Translations under genes and position numbers: made by a program
NCBI GenBank assembly: GCA_015179125.1
Contig: WHVA01000055.1
Coordinates: 248,001 to 312,000 of the forward strand
Origin: Gautieria morchelliformis
Taxonomy: Eukaryota > Basidiomycota > Agaricomycetes > Gomphales > Gomphaceae
Reading direction: 5' to 3'
DNA: 64,000 nt
In this document: in pieces, positions 32,045-42,600 of the stretch
Layout: every line of letters begins with the position of its first letter
How positions within the stretch are numbered: the first letter of the stretch is position 1
The notes under the pieces: model-generated
Told to the model about the DNA's origin: nothing
The model's database searches: none
Seen by the model: only the letters and a program-made list of their open reading frames with translations

Positions 32045-33110
32045 ATGACCCTCCTGCTCCTCCCTTGCCCTTTCACGCTCCTGCTGACGATTTCTCTCTG
32101 GAGTAGATGGATACCTGAGAAATGCAGGTATAAGCTTAGAGGAACAATCAAGCTACCAGAATTCAACTTACATTTGCAAGCAGATGCTGTTGTTGTTAAT
32201 TTATCTTGGGCAAAGTCAGGGGAATTTATTAATTTCTAATTAAATAAATGTCAGACAGCTCACACCAGACCACCGAGAAATACATACATACCCAGGAAGG
32301 GACAGGTAATTGTTTGTTAAGCAAAGTCAAGGGAATTTATTAATTTCTATTTAAAATAAAATAAATAAATGTCAGATGGCTCACACCAGACCACAGAGAA
32401 ATATATACATACCAAGGAAGGGACAGGGAAATTGATTGATGAAAATATCCAAGTCTTCTTCGGCTATGCAACTGGAATAATTCCAGTAAAAGGTCCTGGT
32501 CCTGGTCCTGGTCCTGGGAGATGTCTTCTTCAGCCACCAGTAGTGCAAGTCAACACTAAGAGAACTGCAATGCAATTGTAGCTCCCTCTAAGGCAGCCTG
32601 GGATGACTACCTGGCTCCTTAGCAGAGAAAAAGCTGCCCCACTGAAGAGGTCAACCCCAATAGTTCAGAGCAGAGATCTCCCTGGGAAGAGATCTTTTGT
32701 AGTCTACACTATATAGGCTATCTATTGTTTCACTCTCACACAATTTTATTCTATCTAGTAGGCAGAGAGGAGAGGAGGGTGGTGGAGTGCGCAGATGCGG
32801 CTGCGCAGCGTTCTGCCAGCGCAGCGCTGCTTTGAGCGCCTGAGCCGGCAGACAAACATAAACCGCAGCCGCGAGCGCGCTCCAGAACGCTGCGCAGCCG
32901 CATTGAGCGCTGGAGCCAGAAGACTGGCGCAAACCGGCAGCCCGGCATGATCCGGTTTGGGCCAGCTGCGCCACTCGCGTCCTTGGCTCACGGCTGCGCC
33001 GCTCGCGTCCGATTGGCCAGCTGACTAAGGCTGACATAAAACCTGACATAAGCTCGACGCCCACAACCCACCGAGGCGCTTTCATATAGTGTAATATTGC
33101 ATATATCTGA
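32045..33110 (-). other. Helitron 5' leader with an internal duplication
   Basis: No gene is seen between the Rep start and the inferred 5' end. A segment of about 105 bp is present twice in tandem (32212-32314 and 32325-32434; shared core ggaatttattaatttcta and ctcacaccagacca). A (ggtcct)4-like microsatellite lies near 32493. A GC-rich stretch (32790-33000) with repeated gctgcgcag and gagcgc motifs follows. The promoter of the RepHel gene is probably here. Confidence 0.6.
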
Positions 33111-34079
33111 TTCATATCCAGATTTGTGCTTACAATTACTTTGGCCACTACTATCACAATGAAGGTACAGCTACTTCTAAACCTGTTGAGATTCAGAGTT
33201 TATTTGGTATTGTCTCACAATTTAGGTGCTAAGGGTATGTAAGGTATTGATCATGGTAATAATAAAATGGCTAATAGCAGCTCCTTTGTGGTATAAATCC
33301 AAGCCTTGCTGGCCTCTTAGACACTCTTCAGAACAGGTATATTCTCATCAAGTTAAGAAGAAAGACATGACTGTACTAACAGTGCACATACAGCTTGTCA
33401 GTAATTGTCATCTGCCACTTCCACCTACCTCTCCAAGGGAGACACAGTCAACTTCACAGCCCCTCATTACCTACTCTTTCATTCTCTACCTTCCAAGCTG
33501 CCGGACATAGTATTCACACTGCCATAGTGGCTGAATTTGGGAACCCACCCTTGAGCCAAGTTTCTAGTACTGAGGCCTTGGAGGATGATGTGGCTGTTCA
33601 GGAAAGCCAGCATGAAGAGGCTGGGCCTGCTGGGATAGAGTTGGATGAGTTTCCTTGGGCAACAGGATTTCCTGGAGCTGTCGAAATGGCAGGGCCTATT
33701 GTTTCTGGTGAGAGGTTAGTGTCTCCTTCAGGCACTGGTTAATGGCTTGGTAGAGTCCAGAATAACAGCACAGTTTGATGACAGCATCAAAGCTAATGCA
33801 TCATAACTGCAATTCCAATATAAACCCCCCAGCAATCAAGATGCAGAGGCTTTATTAACTATCCTATTCTCATCTTTCCAATCTACCAATCTATTGCAGT
33901 GCTCTGCAATTAGTTGCCATAGAATATTTGGCTATCTACACCCTCTGCCCACCATAACATCAAAAAACCATTATATATGCTATGATTCTTCAAATTTGAC
34001 TGTGTTTGTAATTTATTATTACTTCATGAAAATATTGATCATACATTTTTGCTATGAGTGAGTGCACTGTGTACAGATT

Positions 34080-34185
34080 CCTCGGCTTTGGTACTCGCTT
34101 GGGAACCCTTGGGTTGTCTCGGCTTTCCTTGGTTTCCCTTCATACTTGTCCATCACCCCTGATTCCCCTTCTTAGTTAGGAGGAT
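34080..34185 (+). repeat. dispersed repeat shared with 63275-63395
   Basis: Both sites share the pattern cgcttgggaacccttgggtt ... catcacccctgat ... cttagttag with scattered differences. It probably derives from an unidentified retroelement end. At 63275 it directly follows a copia gag remnant. Confidence 0.6.
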
Positions 34186-34220
34186 AATCAAAAAGGTCAT
34201 GTGACTCAGCATATATGAGT

Positions 34221-34787
34221 ATTCCAGTTTCAACTGTGCAAGGCTAGGATGAGAGCTGTGAGGGTTGGGCTGAGGTGAGTTGGACTCACCGGTTGTGTGG
34301 AGCAGGGTCACCACTCAGGTGGGCGGGACCTTGCTCGGCTGCTGCTCTTGTCACGGCCTGTGTAGGATGTGTACTATGTCTGATTATTATGCTGATGTCC
34401 TTTAATGTATCTGTGTCTAACTACTGGCTATTACGATGTGTATCGGTTGCTATCCTGCTGAGGGCATAAGTGAGATGCCGCCCCGGATTGCTGTTCATTC
34501 TCGGGGCTCGGATGGTGTGGGCGGCTGGGTAGAAAGGAATTTTAAGGAATGGATACTTGAGCGAAAGAGAGTGGATGTGATTCTTGAGCGAGTGGGTGGT
34601 GCAGAGAGAAAACTGGTGCGTGTTGAGATGCCAGCGGCTGCGCTCAACTGAACACTTAGTGCTGGTTCACTGGCACCTCTCTCATTCCAGTTTCGACTAT
34701 GCAAGGCCAGGATGAGAGTTGTGAGGGTTGGGCTGAGGTGAGTCAGACTCACCGGTTGCGCGGAGCAGGGTCACCGCTCACCCATCG
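34221..34787 (+). repeat. direct repeat pair of about 105 bp, spaced 460 bp
   Basis: The two copies (34221-34325 and 34683-34787) both begin attccagttt and contain gggttgggctgaggtgag and ggagcagggtcacc. They could be the ends of a small decayed element or a local duplication. No terminal TG/CA and no duplication of the target were found. Confidence 0.65.
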
Positions 34788-34914
34788 CTGCGCCACCCGT
34801 GGCGCCTCTGCAATGTGCTCCCCAACCCGGCGCAGCTACACTGGCCTCTCGTCTAGCATGCTCAGATGTCTTGATGTTATCTGCTTGAATGCTCTGATGT
34901 AGGCCTCGTATGCT

Positions 34915-35560
34915 AGCTATTTCCATCACCCGGCAGATGCACTATCTTGGGGCTCACTCCCTGTGCCAGATAGAAGGAGGCACCGCCTATTCTGAAAGAG
35001 TGTCCAAATGCTGTTCCCCAGCCCCATGTGCCAAGGACACTGTTGATTCACTCTAGTGCTCTCACTTTGATTATGGGCCCGACATACCCTTTGGAGTCTC
35101 CAGGATAACAGTGGGTCGCTTGGGGTGGCTGGTACAATGGTGGCTAGGTTCCTTAATGCTTGTAGTGGGCACAAGTCTCCCTGTGCTACCATGAACACTG
35201 TGTCTCCCCAGGGCTGGCAGTTTTGGCTGATTGTAGGTCCAGTCATGCATATGGTTTTCCATCGTTGTCCCTGCTCAGCAGGGGGTCGCACCTCTTTAAG
35301 TGCTTGCCACCGTCAAAGGAGCTTCATGCTGCAACAGAGACTTTGCCAAACCTCATCATGCCCCAGAACGCGCACGTGGCCACAGCCCATATGCATGCAT
35401 TGAATGGGGTGGCGATTGCCAATGTCACCCTCAGTGCTTTGAGCATGCATGTGGTGGCCATGTCAGAAAATCCTGAATTACCTGGTCAGGCCTGTCGGCC
35501 TGATCCAGCTGTCAGTATCCTGAAAGGGCCTGATCAAGCGCTGCAATTACATGGCCAACC
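34915..35560 (-). mobile_element. tyrosine-recombinase fossil (Crypton- or DIRS/Ngaro-like)
   Basis: Minus-strand pieces include FNACIWAVATCAFWGMMRFG, then a GDLCPLQALRNL block and finally GTAFGHSFRIGGASFYLAQG. The HSFRIGGA motif is the HxxR signature of tyrosine recombinases in fungal elements, and the ATCAFWG region matches the usual first catalytic region. The element is broken several times and CpG-poor, hence old. The recombinase alone does not tell a Crypton from a DIRS-type element. Confidence 0.75.
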
Positions 35561-36247
35561 AATGTTTCCAGCTCCCTTAAGGTAGTACAACTCTGCCTTA
35601 TACTACTCTCCATATTGTAATGTTATTTCCCATTGTAAAGCGTGCAAAATACTGAGTGTTTGACCAAGTGTCAATGTTTAGTCACACATCACAGACTAGC
35701 CTTGGCACTACCCAGACACAGAGGCATATTTCACAAGCATGCCCTTTATTAATACTCATTGACTTGAGACTAAGTCACAACTTAAGATATATATATTAGG
35801 GAAATACTAAGGAATATTACAATAATACTAAAATCTATCGACAGGTGGGGTGCACATGCACATGATGTTAAGCTTTCAGAGCAGACCTTGAGAGTTAACT
35901 TTGTGTTTGTCTGAGCTCTGTCAAACATGTAAGGAAATCTAACTACGCTGGCCTGACTTAAATATCTTGAGAGCAAGCTTACTAATGTTCTAGTAGCTTC
36001 TAGCGCTTGTGTACTCCAACACATGAGATGTGCTGCAGCCTCACATGTGTATGGGGGGAGGTATGTGGGCATCACATGTTGTGGTGGTGCTGTGAGGGTG
36101 GAGGGGAGGTGAGTGGTGCACATTGGGGTGGGAAGTGGCATCACATGCTGGGATGGTGGCACATGTTCATAGAGGTGTAATGGCATATGTATGCATATGC
36201 ATACAGGTGGAGGTGGAGGCAAGTAGGGAGGTGTACGTGTGTTCATG
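35561..36247. other. intergenic repeat-derived DNA
   Basis: No gene was recognised. The strand is rich in tg/ca words. It leads into the minisatellite at 36248. Confidence 0.45.
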
Positions 36248-36442
36248 TGTGGTGTACATGGAGGTGGTGTACGTGGAGGTGGTGTACGTGGAGGTGGTGT
36301 ACGTGGAGGTGGTGTACATGGAGGTGGTGTACGTGGAGGTGGTGTACATGGAGGTGGTATACATGGAGGTGGTGTACGTGGAGGTGGTGTACATGGAGGT
36401 GGTATACATGGAGGTGGTGTATGTGGAGGTGGTATATGTGAA
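36248..36442. repeat. 15-bp minisatellite, about 13 units
   Basis: The unit is ggtggtgtacatggag with a acatg/acgtg alternation, in perfect 15-bp register. The unit keeps reading frames open on both strands (VVYME-type and TSTYT-type repeats), which explains several long open frames here that are not genes. Confidence 0.9.
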
Positions 36443-36673
36443 GGTGGTGTTGTCATTGTCATCCATGTGCATGCTGGGGTGTATGGAGGTGGTGCATGTG
36501 AAGACTGGGGGTGGAGGTGGAAGTGGCAGTGTCATCGTGTGCATATGCAGTAAGTGTGGAGGTTGTTGGGGGTGGAGGTGGCCATGTTGTCATCATCACA
36601 CATGCATGTGGGGGTGTATGTAGGTGGTGCACATGGAGATCATCAGGTGGAGGTGGAGGGTTGTGGCTGGAGT

Positions 36674-37112
36674 CTGTAAGGGCAACCCACATGCATCGCA
36701 GGGATCACACAATCACATGAGCTGACAGAGGGGAAATCCAAAGTATATACATAAATAGGCAGAATACACAATAAAAGGGTTTCTCGCCTGACAGAGGGGA
36801 AATCTGGAGAGAAAAGTATAAGGATCCCTACTGCCAGTGTGCCTACATTACATTACACTCAACCACAGTCAGGGGCATCACTCGGTACTCACCAGTGACC
36901 CTGCCTTCCCCTGGCCTCCCTGACCCCTGGATGCTGTGTGCTATGTGAGACACTTCACTTCTGATATTGTTCCAAAAGTGGAAGTATGGAAGTAGGGTAG
37001 AGGTGGAGAAGTGAGTGGAGCTGGCAGAAGTGCTTCTGGAAGTGGAAGCAGAAATCAGAGCAAGTGGAAATTGGAGCAGTGTCAGAACTGGAAAAGGAGG
37101 TGTCCCCTGATA
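36674..37112 (-). mobile_element. old solo-like LTR of the gypsy G family
   Basis: It begins tgtaagggcaaccca and ends gaggtgtcccctga. It aligns over its length with the G LTR (6719-7117) but has many differences, mostly at former CpG sites, and an insertion near 36745. It has the same orientation as G. Confidence 0.8.
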
Positions 37113-38159
37113 TCAGCCAGACTTGAAGAATAACATTATACAGTGGACCCAAGCCTGATCCAACTGGAAGAGGTCTTCACAAAAAAAATACAAGGCAATG
37201 GTATTGAGGAAGGCTTGCCTTTGTTGAAGTCAAATGGAGTTCCTGGCTTGATCCTTATATGACTGGGCCTCAATTCTGGTCTCCCAACAGCTTCTAACTT
37301 CCAAGCCCCTCAGACTCCTCACTGTGCACTGCTTCTCTTCTCAGTGATGTCAGGGGGACCCACTCCTGATGGTATTTCTGGCCTCAGCCTCAATCCCGAC
37401 CTGAGGTCTGGAACCAACCCGAGCACCTTCTGAGGGCCAAGCTGAGTTCTCGAACCTTCAGCCTCAGCAACCATCCCACAGTGGTGCCAAGGTTGTGGGT
37501 TGAGTCATGTGTGTTAGGTGAGTGCCGTGGAGGTTACAGACTTGTGTCAGGAGTGGAGGGGGTGTCCCTGAGTTTGATCAGCGGCATGAAGTCTATAGGT
37601 AGTGTGCTGGTAGTGAAGATCCTTAGCTTTTCCTCTTTGGATCCTCCTCTACCAGGTGAGTTGTATGTCATGTGGATAGCTCTTGATCATACTTATTTAG
37701 ATCCTCCTCTACCAGACTGCATGACTTCTGCTGTCTAGGTAGAGTTGCCCTTACAGGTGAGATGTCTGTTAGCCTGTTGTCTAACTTTGCCAAAATAGTG
37801 TTTCTATCACATTGGCCTTCATCTGGCTAGTCCACACTCTATATTCTGAATACACTGGGATGATCCATCTCAGAAATTCTCTAATAGTGGCTGTCAGGTC
37901 ATTGCATACTTTGGAAATGTAAGAATTACATGCTGGAAACACTACAAGGAACTAGTTACAATTTCCAAAACGTAAGAACATATCACTATCAATTAGGTCA
38001 TTCAGATAGAACCTAGGTCTCATATCAAATGTAGGAATCATATGGCAAGCTCTGACAATATATTTAAGCAAGACAAACCATATTCTTTCTCCTCATAAAT
38101 ATGGCAATTCTTCCAGAGGGTATGTGGTGTCCATTTGCTAGGTTTTAACCATCGAATCA
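37113..38159. other. decayed repeat mosaic
   Basis: No gene was recognised. An LTR end in the opposite orientation (gttgcccttaca, near 37744-37755) and a gypsy gag scrap (about 37779-37885) are embedded here. Confidence 0.5.
37744..37885. mobile_element. gypsy fossils: LTR end and gag scrap
   Basis: The words gttgcccttaca and then ctaactttgccaaaat ... ccttcatctggct match the LTR terminus and the gag coiled-coil segment of the G family. They lie in an order not found in an intact element, so the locus is rearranged. Confidence 0.6.
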
Positions 38160-39085
38160 CTGCAATATCCGGGTTTGTCAATTTCTACCGGCGGTTCATT
38201 AAGGACTTCTCCTGCCATGCCTGTGCCCTCTTTGACCTCACCAAGAAGGATGTTGGATGGTGGTGGTGGGAGGTGGAAGGCCTGCCTCCTTTGACAAACT
38301 CAAGGAGCTGATCACTTCTGCCCTGGTCCTGATCTTTCCCAACAACTCTTGCCCTTATTGAGTTGAGGTGGATTCTTCTGATGCAGCCACCGGAGCGATC
38401 TTGTCACAGCAGTCATTGGAAGATGGTGGGAGGTGGCATCCAATTGCCTTCTTCTCTAAAAGCCTTATTCTGGTCGAGCAGAACTATGAGATCCATAATA
38501 AAGAAATGCTGGCAATCATCTGAGCGCTGGAGGAGTGGCAACACTTCCTCAAGGGTGCTCTGCACCCGTTTGAGATCTGGACAGACCACAAGAACCTTGA
38601 GTACTTCTGCACATCCAAGAAGTTGAACCGACGACAAGTGCGGTGGTCCCTACACCTGTCCTGGTTCAACTTCATGCTCCACCACCACCCCGGCCGCACC
38701 ATGGGCAAGCCCGATGCCCTATCCCACCCCACAGATCATGGAAGTGGAAGCAGAGACAATGCTGACATGACATTGCTCTGCCCAAGCCTCTTTGCAATCC
38801 GTGCCCTCGAAGGAGTGACCGCAGTTGGGGCGGAAGTGGAAATGCTCTGGGACATCTGGAGGCAGTATAATGGAGAGAAGGAGGAATCGGTGGTGAAGGT
38901 GGTGGAGGAGCTGCAGAAAGGGCACTCACGCTCTGTGCAGGCAGCGGAGTGGTCAGAATGTGATGGGTTGCTCCACTTCAGGGGCAAGGTCTATGTTCCG
39001 GATGGGGCGGACCTCCACCACCGCGTTGTGTCCCAACACCATGACACCCGGGTTGCAGGGCACATTGGCTGGAGCAATATCTCCA

Positions 39086-39117
<32 letters not shown>

Positions 39118-39646
39118 GTCATTTTATTCGACCTCAGGATAAACCTATGATGGTCGCTACACACGCTGCACCTATGAAAGGTGGGCCTTTCCCCTCTCTC
39201 CCTGGGACTCCCAACCCCTGCGTCCTCAGTGGGCGGATGCACTGCCGACGAGCTCCATGCCCCCCGGCAGCCCGACTCCTTGAGTCGTTTTCCGCCCCCC
39301 TCTCTTGTGAGGTAAGGTACTCACTCTCCCGGGGTGGTCTATCCCTAACGTGTGTGGTCTAGCTTCGTAAGTGCTCGGCCGCCGAGGCGGTCTAGCACGA
39401 CGGGAGTGAGCGCCGCAGGCAAAGAATAAAAAGTGGTCCTAGGGTCTTCATGGTCTTGCTGCGACGAGTCGGTTCCCGCCGTTGCCCGAGCTTGTAAGGT
39501 GAGGGTGATATAGTATGATCATGTTCGTGTCGAAGAGCCGGTTGTACGTATCCGTGTCTAATAGAGGTCTTGTTGGTGCCCGAAACTCGTGCGTGTTACA
39601 CTCCTCAGATGTGTTTCCCTGCCCTAGTTGGTGGGTTATCTCTCTG

Positions 39647-42600
39647 TCATATGAGTGGGGGGGATACATCACTGAATGTAGCCTTCAAACGGCCTGTAGC
39701 AGCCACGTAGTTCAGTAGTTCCAGCATGCCCGCCGGCTTCCCTAGCAATTCACTGATCGACGTTGCTTTTCGCCCTAGCTTCCTCCTTAGCTTGTGTCTG
39801 GCGTACTCATATGTCCGGCATTCGAACAGGAAGTGGTGGACCGACTCGTCGGCCCTAGTGCAAGCGGGACAGATCGGCGTGGGCAACCTCTTGATCCTGT
39901 GGAGGTGCTTGTTGAGCGGGGCGTGGCTGGTTCTCAACTGGGTGATTAGGCTGCATTGTGCTCTGGTCAACCTGGCCGTGTCCGCGATATAGTTGCTGGA
40001 GGGCATCTTGCCGTCTATCTTCGATAGTCTCGCATACCGGGGGGATCGCTGCCACCGTAACCTCCAGTTCTGTTTCATCCCCATCCTAAAGGCTTGTCTC
40101 GCGGCCGCCATGCTGCGCAGAAGGGGTTCAGCCTCCAGGAGGGGCGGGAGATCACTTAGCTGGTGAGTAGCGTCTAACGCTGCCTTTTTTGCCTCAGCGT
40201 CTGCCTCCTCGTTGCCTCCCACCCCATCATGTCCCGATATCCAGGCTACGGCTAGGTCTATCTTGCATCGTCGTGTCGGTGTCGCCATCCTGGTGGCCGT
40301 GTCATGTATCTGGCTCAGGATGTGTTGTCCCGGCCTCGGACGTATCTTCTCTATCGCCTGTATCACCCCCTGATTGTCGAGGAGGATTGTGGCCTTTCTG
40401 ACTTCTTTCTCGCGCCTCAGTAGTTCTAGCCCCAGAAGTACTCCGATCGCCTCTGCCTCGTAGGTGGTGTGCTCTGTCAGCGGGCCGAGGTGGTATCCCA
40501 AGATAGCTTTCCTCCTGCCTTCCCTGTATAATACTGCCGCGGCTCCTGCTCCACCCTCTGTGCCCGATCCGTCCGTGTATATCATCACGTCGGCCGTGCT
40601 GGTCGCCTTGCCCTCCTTGGACTCTAACCTTGTGGCCGCTATCTCGGTCGTGTATTGCCACGGTGCGTCGGGAACTTGTGCGAAGGGTAGTATTTCCTCG
40701 TAGGTGTCGGGTGTGATGTCGAAGATATGGGTCAGTGTGTGCAGTGGGGACGGATGTCTCTTTACTAGACGGCGGGCGCACGTGCGAAGTGGCTGGTGGA
40801 GAGGGTGTGCCCTTGGGAGGGTTGCCATGCGGCTGACCGCCTTGTAGCATACGTTCAGTAGTAGGAGTTCTATCGGCATTATGTTGGCATGTGCCTCGAG
40901 GACGTCGCTGGCAGTGGTTCTCATGGCTCCAGTGATAGCGATAGTGGCAATGTGCTGTATCGACGTTAGCTTACGCACTATTTTCACTGAACCTGTGGAC
41001 CTCTTCTTCCCTTCCACTCTCTGAATTGGCGTGTACCACACGTCCGCCGCGTATGTGAATTTTGGTATGGCCACTGCGCAGTATAATTGTCTCATGTACG
41101 TTGCTCGGACACCTGTGGAGGGCTTGGTCAGTCTGCACGCTAGGAGTGTCCACTTTACCGCCTTGGCTGTAACTTTCTCCGCATGCTCGCTCCACCTCAG
41201 TTCCTCGTCCAGGAGTATGCCCAGGAATTTATGTGATGTCGAGGGCTGGATGACCATGTCCTCGTATACAAAGCCTGGTCTTGGTTCGCGTATGGTCTTG
41301 CGTGGTCTGGTGGGGTCGGGGACTCTGTGGCGCGAGAAACCAATCACAGCGAATTTGTTCTTTTCGAACCTGGACTGGTGAGTGCACGTCCATTCACCCG
41401 CCCCACCTTCTTTGAGTAGCATATCTCTGATGCCCTCGTACGCCTCCTCATATGTGTCCCCTTCCGCGTATAGGTTGGCGTCGTCCACGTATGCCGTCGC
41501 CGCCCTTCCTTTCCCCGACGCCACCTCTACTAGATCCGCGTTGTAGTAGAGATAGAGTATCATCGATAGTGGGTCACCTTGCCCTATCCCGTTGTCTATG
41601 TTGACCCAGTCCGATAGATAGTCGTCGAATTTCAGCCTGGTGCGTCTGTCTGCCAACATCCTCTCGTCGAAGAGCACGTAAGGCTCTGGCACCTTGCGTT
41701 TCCTCATGTTGTGGAGCAGGCGGTCCGTGACTGCGTTCGGGAATGCGCCTTCAATGTGGAGGAATAACATGGCTGCTACCTTCTTCCTCCTCCACGCCCC
41801 TTTTATCTTGTTGACCATTAGGTGGAGGGAGTCGGTTGTCGTCCTACCAGGCCTCCCTCCAAAGTGGGTGGCTGGGATGAGCTGGTGCTTCTCCGTCAGG
41901 TACGTGATGTCTTCTGCCACTATTGCCGTGAGGAGTTTACCGATCGTGTTGTACAGGGCGATGGGACGGTATGATTTTGGCGCCTCATAGTTGGCCTTTC
42001 CCGGTTTCCGTAGTACAATTGTGATCCAGGTCCTCCAGTTGTCACTGTATGTGTTCAATGCAAATGTTGCTCGGAATATGCACAGAAGATACTCAGCGAG
42101 TAAGTCCACCGATTCCTTCAGGACAACATTAGGGATTCCGGCATCGCCAGGCGCTTTGTGCGGCTTTAGCTTGTCCAGTTGTCGCCTCAGCTGTGCCTCG
42201 TGGATCTGGAACCCGTGTTTGATGTGTTTCGGATATTTGTAGTTGGCTGGGATCTGGGACTCGGCTGGTTTGGGCGGAAAGAAGGCCGCTGCGAGGGCGG
42301 CGCTTTTGTCCTCATTTGTTTCTGCTGTGCGGCCGGTTCCATCGGTCCCAGGGATATGCAGTGTCGGGATCCTCAATCTGCCCCCATCCGTGGTCGGGTG
42401 GGATATGTACCTGTTTGCCATCCACAGTAGTCCATCGTTGAGGTCCTCCAGGTATTCGGCCCAGTGTTGAGATTTGGCCTTGCTAATCGCCTTGCTGTAT
42501 CTGTCGGTGATCTCCCTGTGTTCTTCGTGGGTCGGGTGGTCAGCGATGGCACGATGTATATATGATAGATGTTTTAGCCTATTTTTTGCTTTCTTGAGGT

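Larger units (their letters stand above)
5165..33110 (-). mobile_element. Helitron (rolling-circle transposon), split by a gypsy insertion at 6719-28567
   Basis: The element runs on the minus strand. Its 3' end shows the hallmark Helitron structure: a 7-bp GC hairpin (5176-5192) eleven bases before a terminal CTAG (5165-5168), followed by a T in the flank. Coding parts are an HUH Rep domain (28573-32044) and a Pif1-type SF1 helicase (5344-6718), in the expected order. The 5' end is inferred at 33110, where the minus strand reads A then TC, followed by a TATA-like and AAAGCG-containing start as often seen at Helitron 5' ends. Helitrons insert between A and T without duplication, which fits both flanks. 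After removing the gypsy element and its 5-bp duplication, the length is about 6.1 kb. The helicase has a frame break, so this copy is not autonomous. The 3' end is firm; the 5' end is probable. Confidence 0.88.
33111..34914. other. old AT-rich, CpG-poor repeat-derived DNA
   Basis: No host gene was recognised. It contains the repeat shared with 63275-63395 and the 105-bp direct repeat pair, both listed separately. A 115-codon open frame near 33395-33742 shows no family resemblance. Confidence 0.5.

Noticed and set aside
33395-33742. 115-codon frame with an acidic stretch
   Set aside because: It lies in AT-rich decayed repeat DNA and nothing around it supports a gene.
36123-36623. Long valine/tyrosine and threonine repeat frames on both strands
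   Set aside because: They result from the 15-bp minisatellite, whose unit has no stops in several frames.
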